NCBI GenBank assembly: GCA_002914805.1
Contig: JXTB01000805.1
Span: forward strand, 9,356-73,355
DNA from: Parasponia andersonii
Taxonomy: Eukaryota > Streptophyta > Magnoliopsida > Rosales > Cannabaceae
Length of the DNA stretch: 64,000 nucleotides
Reading direction: 5' to 3'
The notes under the pieces were generated by a model that was given only the letters and a program-made list of their open reading frames with translations, was not told the origin of the DNA and searched no databases. Of this stretch, positions 45,197 through 57,259 are shown one piece after another (the stretch's first letter is position 1; each line of letters opens with the position of its first letter). Both the position numbers and the translations under genes were made by a program.

Positions 45197-46994
45197 TATT
45201 GAGAAATTAAGATTTCAATCTTACTCACTCTTATTTTGAAGATAACAAACATTTGATTTAGTACTAATGATTTAACTTGAGTGAGTAATGAAATGGTATT
45301 AAAGTTCTACCTCAAGTTAATCAAGGAATCAAACTTGAAAATAGATGCATATGGATATATTAGAATCAAGCTTGAAGATGAATAATCAAGATATAAAATC
45401 GTATCTAGATAGATTATATTCATACTTAGTCTTGTATTTGATTTAGTTTATTGTACATAAATTCTTTTTGCATTAGCTCATAATTTTCAAAAGAGTTTTA
45501 AAACTATCTTAAACTTAAAATAGTTATTTTATCATAGAAGTTTGAAAATAGAATATAATGATCTCTTTGAATGGGAAAATATTCTTTAAAATATGATTTC
45601 TTAAGTTTAAATAAGTTGCAAATATATTTGAAATCATGATTATTTGAAATAGGCTCAAAAATGATTTTTTATTTGCAAACAAGAATGTGTTTTAGGATGA
45701 ACACTTTCTAAATTATTGTTAAATATCTTTATAAAACTAAAACAAGTTTGCAATAGCCAAAATATTCTTTTCAAATTGATTTCTAATGTTTTTAAAGTGT
45801 TTAAAACAAGTTTAGAAGTAAATTTTTGAAAAACGCCAAAAGTTGTTAAAATCTGAAAAATGCTAAAATCCTGTCAAAATCTGAAATATGACCAAAATAT
45901 GATTTTGGTTGACTAAACAGTGATTTTGGTCAACCAAAGTTGGTTGACCACTTTTTAGACCAGTGACCAGAAATAACCGTTGAAGTTGAACTGATGTGTC
46001 AAGCTCCAGTGGCTATATTTTTGGTCAACCAGCGTTAATTTTGGTCGACCAAACATCTGGTAGAAAATGAATAACGACTATAAACGGCTAGTTTTCTTGG
46101 ATATCTATATATAGTGCCTTATTTGATATCATTTAAGACAAGAGTATGAACTTAAATTGATATTCATATACTCTTAAAGTGTCTTAGCCTATTTTCACAT
46201 CAATTACGCTTTCAAATCATATTGAGCCAATCTTAGAGCATCTATAGTGCATTGTTCTCAAATCTCCTAAGCCAAAATTGTATTAATTACTTTGTGAGAA
46301 GAATTTGTGAGTGAGTGTTCACTCTTGTTTATTGAAAAACCATTGAGTGTGAGGTGAGGTTGCCACCGGATTCATAAACAACCTGATTTAGGTGAGGTTA
46401 CTACCGAAGTCATAAACAACCCGTGAGTTGGTGAGATTGGTACCATTGTCTAAATAATCCGTATAGGTGAGGTTGTCACCGGAGTCAAAACAATCCGAAG
46501 TTAGGCGTAATAGGGCTGGAGTCAAGACTATTGTAAAGACTAGGGTGTGCCTAAGAAGAATTCACTCCGTTTGTAAAAGGATCGGTCAAGTCCATAATCT
46601 TGATCCGATAGTGGAAAGCTCAAAGTAAGTTGCCGAGGGCCGGGGACGTAGGCAAACCGTCGTGTTTGTCGAACCTTGTAAAAACCGAGTTTATACTTTC
46701 TCTATCGCTACACTCTTTACTTTATTGCAAGCTATTTAATTGAGTATTTAATATTTAGTGTGCTTAATATGCTTGCTATAAAGTAAAGAGTAGGCATTAA
46801 TTGAGTGTTTAATATTTAGTGTGCTTAATATACTTGCTATTATTGCTATATGTTTTGGCATTATTGTTGATTGAGCTAAAAAGTTTTAAAATAGTGGTCT
46901 ATGGTTTTAAGTAGTTGAAAAGTTTGTTAAAATATTTTAAAACCCAATTCATCCCCCTCTTGGGTTGTCAATCTTGAGCTAATAATAGCTAACA
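45197..46994 (+). repeat. Copia element 3' LTR
   Basis: It starts TATTGAGAAATTAAG (the expected TG is mutated to TA) and ends CTAACA next to AATTG. It is about 100 bases longer than the 5' LTR because of two internal duplications: a 'gtgaggtt-accg-agtcataaacaac' unit near 46370-46430, and 'attgagtgtttaatatttagtgtgcttaatat' repeated near 46740-46830. The TATA box is at 46105-46114. Confidence 0.9.
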
Positions 46995-48480
46995 AATTGC
47001 CTATGCCTACCAAATGGGGAGGCATTCAGAAGTAACAAACCCCCGCATAGGTTTACGAACTCTACACCGATGGTGGGGGACGCAACGCCACATTGTAAAT
47101 CCATGATACTAACACGGTGCTCATGTATAATCCTATGACACGTACAATATAGAACTGAAGTGTGAAAATAATCGTGCTCTGGTTTTTCAATAGAATAAGC
47201 ATATTAGGTTTTTTTTCCAGAAAAACGGGCAATATAACAGCCTTGTTTTTCATATATCCAAAAATAATCTGTACTCAGAAAATTCCCAAAGCAATACAGT
47301 ATATATTATACAATCACATTCTACCACATATATTCAATTAATTCAAAAATCACATTTATTCTTATATATTGCAGAAAATAAGTTTTATTAAAAAAATGAT
47401 TGAGAATGAAGGTAACTGAGTCCATACCTCACAAGAGTAACGATACTATGCTATTGAATCCTCAAGGTGTTGTTGACAATCACTCGGAGGGTCGCGAACA
47501 AATTCCTAGCCCTCAATCGTTCTCTTGCAAAAAACCAACTTCTCAACGAAGCTTCAAATCCACAAATGGATGTCTTCACTGTATTCCTAGTGCCCAAAAT
47601 GATTAGATTAGGTATATAACTTGTCCAATTCGGGTCCGAGTCCACACCAGACTGGTGGCATAGAAATCGAGGCAAGTCTTAGCCGTCCGATTTCGATTTT
47701 CGTACCGGTCACCAAACATAGGTAATATATATATATATATATATATATATCAAAATTTCTAATTTTCTGAGTATAATCCAAAAATGACAATAAAAACACG
47801 ATCCAACGACTAGATTAAAAAGTCAAACTTAAAGCTCAAAACTTTTTCAAAAATGACAAATTTTGATCCGGACAGTATAGGATTAAAATATATATACTTT
47901 GACGATCATTGCGACGAGATGAATCCAACCAACCTGGTTAGAGGTCAAATGGTGACTAGAATCGTCGTAGGTGATGGAAAGCTCCAAACAGCTTTAATAG
48001 AGTTTTTCGGTGGGAAGGGCGTCGGTGGCTACTGGCAACGGCCCGCGGAGGACCCTGGTGGCACGACGAGCTCGTACCGGGTAGTCGGCCGGCCATACAA
48101 CAACAAGAGATGACTACTGCGACAGTTGTCTCCTTCAGCCGAGAGAGAAAATGAAGAGCAAGGGAGAGAGAGTTGGGAGAAAGAGAGAGAGAGAAGAGAG
48201 AGAAGGTGGGAGAGAGTGCCCATCTGGGGGAATATATAGGACTGTACAGATTTTTTAGAAATTTGGACTATAGTCTCTAATTCCTAAATTCTTCAGCACA
48301 AAATTTTTACAAATTAATCACTTTATTATTGTATCTATAAAATTGGTAAAATGTTCAAATTATTTTCGAAAATTCTGGATTTTACAAAAATAATATCCTT
48401 CAAAAATTAGGTATCAAATTCATGAGAATACGTAAGTACTAGCAACAAAAATCCTAATATCATATTATCCATCCATGACA
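46995..48480 (-). repeat. Old LTR-like repeat, minus strand, interrupted by the Copia element
   Basis: On the minus strand it starts TGTCATGGAT (48480) and soon shows CCTATATATTCCCCCAG followed by a long CT-rich leader (48240-48120) and a GC-rich patch with GCCGGCCGACTACCCGG. This TATA, CT-leader, GC-patch order is typical of Gypsy LTRs of the Tekay type in plants. A 87-codon plus-strand frame in it (47853-48113) has no recognisable domain. The TG start would fit an LTR start, but I did not find the matching target duplication at the left end, so type and extent are tentative. Confidence 0.45.
47725..47750. repeat. TA microsatellite
   Basis: A pure (TA)n run of about 26 bases inside the LTR-like repeat. 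Confidence 0.95.
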
Positions 48481-48535
48481 CCGTTTTTTTTTTTCCCTTA
48501 AAAATTAAAGTTCTTTTATCAATATATAGAGAGAT

Positions 48536-48979
48536 TCAGCTCTCTTCTTCCCACAAGCGACAATAAGTTGTTTCATTGTACAAATATGAATAGTCTCCGA
48601 TATTATTATAATACTCAAAGCCTAGCTGCACCGTGCCAACCACATCGTCAGTGGCCGCAAACCAATCGGGAACCGCCATGTCATCGCTCTGCCGTGGCAA
48701 CGATGGTGAGCTAGCACTCTCCATCATCCCTAGCCAACCGAACTCATGAGGCTGCTCAATATCAAACACATCATAATTAGCTGATTCCGTACTAGTACTT
48801 TCATCAACAACTGCCGATTGAATTAGGCAGTTGTTCTCTTTTGTATCAACAATATTCTCTTCGCTCTCTAACTCCTCTAGCAAGTCTCGAAGTAGAGCTG
48901 CATCAATTTCTGTGACATCTTCTAGTTCTTCTAACTCACCCTTATTTTCCATGACATATTCCATAGTACCGGAAGCCAT
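48536..48979 (-). CDS. Small acidic protein of unknown function, 147 residues
   Basis: A single-exon frame starts at 48979 with the context AAAGATGGCT, close to the plant optimum. I do not recognise the family with certainty. The protein is strongly acidic: residues 10-45 are rich in Glu/Asp around a predicted amphipathic helix (EIDAALLRDLLEEL), followed by a Ser/Thr-rich stretch (VVDESTSTESA), then an aromatic/acidic C-terminal half (FGWLGMMES, VPDWFAATDD, YYNNIGDYSYLYNE) ending YCRLWEEES. There is no signal peptide or membrane segment. The leucine-acidic helix plus a terminal Tyr/Trp-Glu tail resembles small nuclear regulators or activation domains, which is inference only. It could also be an unannotated transposon-borne frame, but base use and the clean stop favour a host gene. 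Confidence 0.6.
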   Translation of the reverse strand: MASGTMEYVMENKGELEELEDVTEIDAALLRDLLEELESEENIVDTKENNCLIQSAVVDESTSTESANYDVFDIEQPHEFGWLGMMESASSPSLPRQSDDMAVPDWFAATDDVVGTVQLGFEYYNNIGDYSYLYNETTYCRLWEEES

Positions 48980-49215
48980 CTTTGACAAGAAAACTTACAA
49001 ATGAAGTATTTGGAAGAACGATAAATATTAAGAAAGATATATAAAAGTTCATGCAAAAGGAATTGTGATCAAGTATAAAACCATTAACATGTTTGTCGAC
49101 TTATATATGGTGATGAGGTTTCAAGCCTAATTAGTTGCTGGGGCATAACGTTGGCCACGTCACCAAGATAATCTATTTATATGCACACACAAAGACATAT
49201 ATATATATATATATA

Positions 49216-49359
49216 GGTTACCAATCCAATAGGTATTTTTTTTCTTTACCTATAGGTAGGTATTTTTTTTTAGCCGTTGGATCACCATGCTAAATTTTCA
49301 TTGTCTAAATTGATACTTATCCATAAGTAAAATAAAAAAATACCTACTGCATTGGTGCC
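49216..49359. mobile_element. MITE copy B, internally deleted
   Basis: The left end GGTTACCAATCCAATAGGTA plus T-run and the right end (complement GGCACCAATGCAGTAGGTA plus T-run) match copy A. The element is about 100 bases shorter. It is followed by a tandem repeat of its own right tip, GCATTGGTGCCTATATA (49349 and 49369). TA repeats flank it on both sides. Confidence 0.78.
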
Positions 49360-49399
49360 TATATAGCATTGGTGCCTATATATATATATAATGACAATA

Positions 49400-52193
49400 T
49401 CGTGAGAATGGTCATCCTGAAAGTAACAAGTACCTAATAATGCTGAAATTAGTAGTGATATGGGGGACCTTTAAAGATAAAAAAAAAAAAAGTTATTATC
49501 AAAAAGGGTTAGGACATTCAACTTATCCATTGCTATACGGCATTACATGGCTTAAAGAGAAAAGAGCACGAATATATATACGTTTTGCCCCACACAGCCG
49601 ATCTTTGTTGCCAAAAAGTATTGATAAAAGGATATATAGATGAATTGACGAGCTTTTGTTGGTATCTCTTACTTTTTTTTTTTTTTTTTTCCTTTTTTTG
49701 ACAAAAGTACAGGGGAAAGTGGATTATGATCAACAAAGGGTGTGGCCGAAGGAGCATGGTTCAATGTGCTTTGGTCATTGTCACTGGTCGCTAGTGCTCA
49801 TAAGCCCATGTGACTTGTGCACATGTTTTCATATGCTTATTTTGGTATACCTAGATTTTTGTCATCACGAGGATACATGAACCTGCCCTCTATATACGTG
49901 ATTAATTTGTTTGTGCATAGAATATGTCATATATTTTTATATATATCTAAAGAAAAGGTAAGAAACTTTCAAATTGTATTTTAGATTAGGAAACTGAAAC
50001 AAATTATTATAAGCACGTATAAATAACTTGTTATTTAATTACTATTAGATAAAACATATTCAAACAAATTAATTATCCTCAAAAAATTTGTATGTTCGCA
50101 GTGATTTAGGATTTTGTTGGGAATAGCTTGTGACATATATGGAAGATTAATTTCGGAATTTATCATGCATGCATATTTCCGGCATACATGCACACAATCT
50201 CTCGAAATTATCCATACGCCTATATATATATATATGTGTAAATTATATTACTAATGCTCTGCAAACTCTGATTGATAAACACAAATATATCCAGTCAGGA
50301 AACAAATACAAATCAGTATTTTCGACTTTATTTCTTATAACTTCTGGAAAGATATATAAATATAAGACTAATTAAATAAATGATATGACAATATGACAAA
50401 AACACCTTGGTCCACGGATACGTGTAGATGTACTTGTAAGGGTCCATATATGTCGCGTAGAATATAGGAACAACTTATGGATATATACATGTATTCGAAT
50501 AAAGTCAAAAAGAAGCTTGACTAACTACTCGAATAAAATGGACTAGCTTCATATCCTTTTACTCTATCCGCTTCCTGATTAACTAGTGTGTGGTATATAA
50601 TATGTCCAATTCATGTACATTGCTACCCTTATCAACAGCTAACAATTATAAGGGGTTTTGCGACATCCAACCATGCATATCCTTTATGGGTGGAGGTCCT
50701 ATTCCCCATTTTCTCGTTAATTTGGTGTGGGTTTTCTCTCATGTAGGGTTGATAATTCGTATTATCATGTTATTTTCGAGTCGGCACGATATAATATAAT
50801 ATAGTCAGAGGTGTCAAAATGAGTAGGCTAGACCATGACGGACTTGAGGGGGTGGCCAGGCCAGCCAAAAAAGCAGATCAGGACGGGCCGCCTCGTCCAA
50901 AACAAAATAGGACATAACCCGGATTCGTTGGCCCGCTGGACTTTTTAACGGGCCAAAATTGGGCCAACCAAAGCGTAAGAATTTTTTTAATGACAATTTT
51001 TTCCTCATTATAACTAAACTTTTCTCTCATCTCATTATTTTTTTCTCCTACTAAAGAAACATGATTTCAGTCTTCTCTCCTTACAAGAATTTAGTCTCCT
51101 CTTATATACTAAATACAACAGAGAAAGACTGCTCTCATTTTCTCCTAAATCTTTACCTAAATTATGTAGCTCTTTTTCCTTTCTATCTTCCTTCTTTCCT
51201 ATACCAAACATAAATGCAAGGTGACTTAGCACTTTGCAATATCTGTCTACAGAATTGGCTCTAGAAGCTTATAGAATCACTGAAAAATAAAAAATTTGGC
51301 AACTAACGCTTGTTGAGAGCGGAAACTCGAACTGCTCCTAGATAAGAGGCCCTCGAATTACTCCAAATTTATCATTAGATAAGACATATTGTAAATCAAT
51401 TAATAGAGATATTATGTAACTAAATGAGATAACTATTAGTTGAGAAAACTGAAGGAGTCCATCACTATATAGGAGACTTTTGGTGACCTACACATTGAAT
51501 ATTTACTTGGCAAAACTTCAAATTTTGTATTCAGGATTTCTGCTCAGTAAAAGCAGCATGACGTAGGCAAAAAGATTTTCGGAATCATGTAACAAGTGTT
51601 TCCTTATTGTTTTACATATCTTTGATCCATATTCCACATGTTGATTAATTTATATATCTTCTTATTGACATAGCCACATGTCAAAAAGTACTATTCATAT
51701 ATGGACGTATCTACATCTTGAAAACAACCTGTAACTAATATTTCTGAAATTGATGCAAACAGATATGTGGGGTTTTTTATACTTATATATAAATATAAAT
51801 ATATATTATACTTATATATAAATATGAATGTATATATATATATATATTATGTCTATTCACATATATAAGATTTCAAAGGAAGGAAATAAATTTCTTCCCA
51901 TGCTATAACAAATTACGACATTGGCCGGTGGACGTGATGATCACCAATCGTGGCAGCTATGAAGTGAAAACAATATCGTTTAGCTTCCGTAATATTTGCC
52001 AATTTTTAAAATTCTCTAGATTTCTTTTGCACCGCATTTGCTCTACCTGATGGCACTTGCAATGAGGATTTTTAATATATATCAACGCAAATTTCATAAT
52101 ATAACCAATTGTATAGACGGATAATAAGTAGGCGGCTAGGCGCTCTTTGTCAAATGGTATTTTTGTAAGATATTCTTACTGATAATATATATA
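49400..52193. other. AT-rich intergenic DNA, possible hAT-type end
   Basis: No gene is supported. At about 50806 the sequence CAGAGGTGTCAAAATGAG resembles the terminal inverted repeat of plant hAT elements and is followed by GC-rich sequence with GGGCCGCC and GGCCCGCTGG words (50870-50960). No matching opposite end or 8-bp duplication was found. TA-rich low-complexity DNA lies at 51775-51850. Confidence 0.45.
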
Positions 52194-52420
52194 GGTTTCT
52201 AATCTAATACATAATTTTTTTTACTAATAAATTTTTTTAACTGTTATATTATCATTTAACATCTATAATAATAACAGAAATTAGAAAGACGTGCATAAAA
52301 AAATAAACGTGCATAAAAAAATAAACACATTATTTAATACTCATTCTCTCTTTAATTTTTTTCATAAAAAAAATATATAATAAATTTTAATTAGGTAAAA
52401 AAAATACCTAATATTGGTCG
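52194..52420. mobile_element. MITE copy C, diverged
   Basis: The left end GGTTTCTAATCTAATACATA plus T-run and the right end (complement CGACCAATATTAGGTA plus T-run) resemble copies A and B, and the element sits next to TA repeats. It is about 227 bp and the most diverged of the set. Confidence 0.6.
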
Positions 52421-53473
52421 AATATATACCGAACAGAAAGTAGGAATCCTTAGCCTACAGTACTTAGGAAATATATATATATATATATTTATATATTTGG
52501 GTACGAAGATACCATGATCATGAATCACGATCAATTGGTATATATATGCAATTCTATGTACTTGGTTTACATTTAATTCTGGATACGTATGAGTCTTTCC
52601 ATGGTCCTTTTGTTCTTGGTTTATATTCCGAATGCGCCTTTATATCCTCAATTAGCTATTCATTACCTTTTTTTTTTTTTTTAAAGTAGAACACATTGAA
52701 TACTAATCGGTAATGAAAAGCTAATGATCAGAAAGTTTTTGGAAAAAAAAATTAACGAATCAAAATTTTATGTTACTTTCACAGTTTCATGAAACTATGT
52801 GGTGAATATATTCATAAAAATTTGTTTCCCACAATGGATGGGAATATAGAAAGGAAAACAATTCTTTTAATTTTTTCTTTTTTTTTTCTGCTTTTATTAC
52901 GTAGTCGCATTACAGAATAATAAACATGTCCTAAATTACACCTTTTTTGCCTTTAATTTAATACTCTCGTGTAAATTATACCTGGAATACAAAAGTATTA
53001 GTAGGATATATATACCAGTACGTATAAGTATGTCATAGGTGACAATATTTATGTATATCCGACTATAAAATTTGGTAGAGCCATCTAATATCCTTATTTT
53101 ACCATCAGTTTCTCTTGTTGGAGATAGCCAAAATGCATTATCTATCATGATATTGATGGTTATAACAGGATAAATTCTCGCACTATAGTTATATACTTTC
53201 AGAAACAATCACCAGCAGCAAGAACTATATAAAAAAAGTTAATTATTGATCTTGTACTACTACTCTTATTATCTATGAAGTTGGCAATTCAAACGTTTCT
53301 TCCCCACGCGTTGACTGCAAACAGTATTATCAATATATATAATTACCATACAACTGCATATAGCTAAATATTAGCAGTTCAAAGCAGCATTTTTACCGGA
53401 TCGTACTAATAACATGGTCCGATATATAGAACTGAATATGTATGCATATATGTGACTATACGCATAGTCACAG

Positions 53474-53504
<31 letters not shown>

Positions 53505-53605
53505 TGCATAAATATATACATAAATATTGAAGAGCAGAAGGGAAAAAAAAAACAAGATTGATAATTTATAATTAGGATATGTACTTAGAATTAGTTGTGT
53601 ACGTA
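52421..53605. other. Intergenic DNA downstream of the SAUR gene
   Basis: AT-rich with homopolymer runs (52665-52682, 52867-52888). The 90-codon frame at 52936-53208 has no recognisable domain and biased Ile/Tyr content, so I do not call it. The 3' end of the SAUR transcript is expected in 53480-53605. Confidence 0.5.
53473..53501. repeat. TA microsatellite 3' of the SAUR gene
   Basis: A (TA)n run of about 29 bases ending in TGCATGCAT. It lies about 100 bases past the SAUR stop codon and may fall in its 3' untranslated region. Confidence 0.95.
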
Positions 53606-53890
53606 CTAGTTGGAGATGATTTTGATCATTCTTTTGAACTGTTCAACGTCATGACTAATCTTAAGCAAGCCTTGCTGAGCATATCCGAATTCGTCTGCAG
53701 AGTTGTTAAGTAGTGCGACAATAGAAGGATGACGTATTAGCTTGATTGGTAACCACAGTTTTTCTATCACATCGTCCTCTCTTCCAACGAGCACTGGCAC
53801 ATACCCTTTTCGGATTCTATCCGATCTCCCGATAGATTCTCCAGTAGTACTTAACCTCATATATGCTGAATATAATGACTTCTTTCCCAT
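53606..53890 (-). CDS. SAUR family auxin-responsive protein, 94 residues
   Basis: Small auxin-up RNA proteins are short-lived regulators. Several inhibit PP2C.D phosphatases and so activate plasma-membrane proton pumps during cell expansion. The frame starts MGKKSLYSAYMRLSTTG at 53890 and holds the SAUR core KGYVPVLVG, then LWLPIKLIRHPSIVALLNNS and ADEFGYAQQGLLKI, ending DVEQFKRMIKIISN. The length fits the family (about 80-150) and it is intronless, as usual. The core Cys/Val-rich beta region is slightly changed (VLVGREDDVIEKLWLP). No second SAUR is nearby although these genes often occur in arrays. The start was chosen as the first ATG, with A at -3 and G at +4. Confidence 0.9.
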   Translation of the reverse strand: MGKKSLYSAYMRLSTTGESIGRSDRIRKGYVPVLVGREDDVIEKLWLPIKLIRHPSIVALLNNSADEFGYAQQGLLKISHDVEQFKRMIKIISN

Positions 53891-53957
53891 ATTTTCTTTC
53901 AATATTGATCTTAGGAATCTAATGTTTTCACTGCTTATAAATAATGCAAAGCCTAGA

Positions 53958-53965
53958 ATTTATAG
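53958..53965 (-). promoter_or_regulatory. TATA box of the SAUR gene
   Basis: On the minus strand CTATAAAT lies 68 bases before the SAUR start codon, leaving room for a short 5' leader of about 35-40 bases. I did not see a TGTCTC or TGTCGG auxin element close upstream. Confidence 0.6.
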
Positions 53966-54995
53966 ATGCACCTGCAAGAAAGTTGAACGCCATATATAGT
54001 TCATATTAGCCTTTTTTTTTTGACTTTGCTCTTCTTTCTCTATATGTAAAGTGTAAGCGTGAGAAATGGTAATAGAAAGGAGAAACACATAGTAATAGGA
54101 ATCTGGGAAAAAAAATCTCAATAATGTTTTATACTAAGAAGGGTGTTAGATTAGTACGTGTGAAATTGACTTGACTTTAAATTAATGAATCCTATTAATA
54201 TGTGATAATTAGTCCTCTATACTGATCAATTGTTCAATTTATATAGCCAAAAATAGATCAAAATTAAAGCACAAAAACGGGAAACTTTCAAGATTATCCC
54301 TTATTATCGCTCATATTTAATATTTGCTAGTGCTAGAGAATATATATCATAACCTAATATGTATAGTGGACACTTAATATGTATATAATAGATATATTTA
54401 TTGTCTGACGTAGCGCATGCTGTGTTTATGTGTACGTAATTACAAAATTTATATGTTTTTTAAAAAATTAAACCTTTTAACAATTCCGGTCGAAATCAAA
54501 ATCAAAATTTTCCTTAAAAAAAAAAATATTCAGAATCAAAATCAAAGTAGATGGGTGTGATCTAAATTACGAATCGACCTATTAATGGTAAGATTTATTT
54601 GGTGACTATAACAAATTAACAATAAAGGATTACATTTTTTTTGAAAAAAGAATTTAAATATTTATTAGTTGCCAATTATGTAATAATTTAAGTTGCGCAT
54701 GCCGCATGGCTTATCCTTCCTCAGATGCTGATTAGTAATAGATACAGCGTCTTCTCGTTCACGTTGCCTGCCTGCTACTATAGCTCTCGCATTCAACTAA
54801 TTAGTCATGATAATGAACTAATTACTAGTATTGATTATCACGCATTGAGTATATAATTTATGTAAAATTGAACAGATATTGTATAATATTTCTTTTCAAA
54901 CGTATTTTTTCAAAGTTTAGAAACTTAGATTTTTCCTTCATGTTTTCTTTTTTGGGCAAGACTGAAAGTTACAAACGACTATCATAATGAATGAG

Positions 54996-54998
<3 letters not shown>

Positions 54999-55025
<27 letters not shown>
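54999..55025. repeat. TA microsatellite
   Basis: A (TA)n run of about 27 bases in intergenic DNA. Confidence 0.95.
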
Positions 55026-55030
<5 letters not shown>

Positions 55031-56326
55031 ATAAACTTTTTTTTTCCTCTCTCTCTAGGTGCTATAAGTCTATAATATTGACACTTCTTTATCAACATGA
55101 ACACGAAATATATGATGAATATTTACGACGGAGAAGTTTGGAAATAGATGGCATATGTATTTTATATATATATATATATATATATGGAGATTTGTTTATT
55201 TATATTAGCTGATTTCGTCATGAAGATCACTCTTTTTCATTTTACATCCACAGATTCGTATTACTTTCGCCACATATAGTCAAACTTTTCAACTCGTAAT
55301 CTTTAGGGCACTTTTATTTGTATTTATTGTTATCCCTCTCACTCGATCAGGTACTCAAAAACATTTTTCCTTTATTTAATAAACTCTTTCTTGGCATTTT
55401 GTTTTCTTTCATAGCTTGAAGTTGAATAGGTTGCTTGAGGGCTTTTTTTTTTTTCCGAAGGAAAATTGTTACAGCACCTCTGCAAGGGCATTCAGGTACA
55501 AAGATGATATCCGTAATAAATAAATTAAAATCTAACAAAAGAATTTTGCGTACTAAGATACACGCTAAGTTAGTCCGGAATAAAAGGATTTATATGGATC
55601 ATCATTGCTGTGTATTTTGATAGAGCTCTCCACTTCTCTTAGCTCGTTATGCCATTTACTCAACCTTTGTTGTTAGCGTTTCTCGCTTCTAATCCGAATA
55701 TCATTGGAGGACAAATATCATTATACCAATTATCTAAATCTGAGTCTGAAATGATACAATTCTAAATGATAACAATAATAAAAAAATCAAAAACAAAAAG
55801 GATATTCACAATCACTACAGATTAAGATTTGTGTAGTCTAAAACCACCACAAATTTAGATCTGGATAGAATTTTATCGTCTCGAATAGAAGGATTATTCA
55901 AAGACACAATAAAAGAAAAAAAAAAGAAAAGAAACTCCCAACCAGAGAGGGAGATCTAAAAAGTTAGAAGAGGAAGAAAAATTTTTGCTAGTTAGAAGAA
56001 GAAGAAGGGAAAAAAAAAAAAAAGAAAGAGGTCAAAGAATACTTGCAATTTTAGTTGAGAGGTTTGGTTTTCTTGTAATTTTTAATAAATTTCTTGGAGA
56101 TTTTAAAAGAAGAGATATAATTATCAAAATTTATACTTTTTAGTTTCTATTTGGTTATTATTAATATTATCGTTTAGATTTAGAACTTATAAAAAATTTA
56201 TACATTACTTAGGATAAGCAATAATTTTGTCCATTTTGTTTACTAAAAGTATCCTTTCAAACTTTAAATACCTATTTTTAAAAATAATTTAATTTTAAAA
56301 AATAAATTAATAATTAAAATAATAAA

Positions 56327-56490
56327 TATTAAAAAATTACTTTTCAAATATATGTATATATATGTTTCAATATAAAATGGCATTTTGGTAAACTAAATGG
56401 TCAATATAATATTAAAAAATTACTTTTTAAATATATGTATATATATATATATATGTTTAAGTATAAAATAGTATTTTGGTAAACTAATTG
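56327..56490. repeat. Two-copy tandem repeat, about 81 bp period
   Basis: The copies begin ATTAAAAAATTACTTTT at about 56328 and 56409 and run through an ATATGTATATATATG segment to 'ttggtaaactaa-tggtcaatata'. They differ in TA-run length and a few bases. Confidence 0.82.
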
Positions 56491-57259
56491 GTCAATATAG
56501 TATTTGACCTATAATTTGTCACAAGTTTTAGGGTTAAGTAGACAATTACCACTTTTTTCGAATGTTTAACTAAATTTACTACCACTATTAGATTCTACCA
56601 CTTTTGGAAGGGAATTAGTCAAGAATTTATCAAAATTACCATTGACGTTAAGAATCTATTAACAATTCACCAAGAATCCATCAAAATTGTCAAGAACTTG
56701 TCAAGATCGCCGCTAATATCAAGAATCCATTAAGATCGTCAAGAATCTGTCAAAATTGTCAAGAATTCATTTTTAAAAAGTGGTATAGTGGTAGATTTAA
56801 TTAATGAGGAAAAAGGTGGTATACAGCTAATTTATTCAAAGTTTTAAATTTGAAAGTCAAGATGGATAATAACAAAAACCTAAAGCATAAACTAAACAAA
56901 CTGTCAAAATATAAGGTATTAAAATGCAAACATCCCTTAAAAAATATTAGTTTATAAAATCCTTAGGATACACTTTTCTTAAAAAAAAATCTTTCTTTCA
57001 AATAAACTCTATTTTTCTTTAAAATCTATGTCATGTTTTCGTATACCGTATGTTTTATGTGAATACTATAAATATTATCACGTGTACATGCTATGACATA
57101 TCTTAATTATATATAATTAGCATAATTCTTCATAGAGACCATATATCACATATAAATCCATAAACATCAAACATATATATCATGTATAATAATAGTTAAA
57201 CATAGACATAACACGTCTAAGAAATACTTACAACAATCAAACTATAAAAATTGAAAAGT

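Larger units (their letters stand above)
40200..46994 (+). mobile_element. Ty1/Copia element, gag-only Sirevirus-like, non-autonomous
   Basis: The target duplication is exact: AATTG at 40195-40199 and 46995-46999. Between them are LTRs of about 1.7 and 1.8 kb, a tRNA-Met primer site, a gag gene and a polypurine tract. After gag, 43277-45196 has no protease, integrase or RT, so the element cannot move alone. Gag family, the GPKVMWVPK ending, long LTRs and repeated GGGGGAG tracts before the 3' LTR all point to the Sirevirus clade. LTRs differ by scattered changes and by insertions of roughly 50 and 80 bases in the right copy, so the insertion is not recent. Confidence 0.9.
53966..57259. other. 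AT-rich intergenic DNA upstream of the SAUR gene
   Basis: No gene is supported. It contains TA microsatellites (54999-55025, 55161-55184), homopolymers (55442-55455) and an A-rich tract (55915-56025). The 56640-56770 stretch repeats 'caagaat-catcaa-attgtc' words. A two-copy tandem repeat is listed separately. Confidence 0.5.

Noticed and set aside
47853..48113. An 87-codon plus-strand frame
   Set aside because: It lies in the leader and GC-rich part of an LTR-like repeat read on the other strand and has no recognisable domain.
55435..55620. A 61-codon frame with a Phe-run and a basic tail
   Set aside because: It begins in a T homopolymer, and composition rather than coding explains it.
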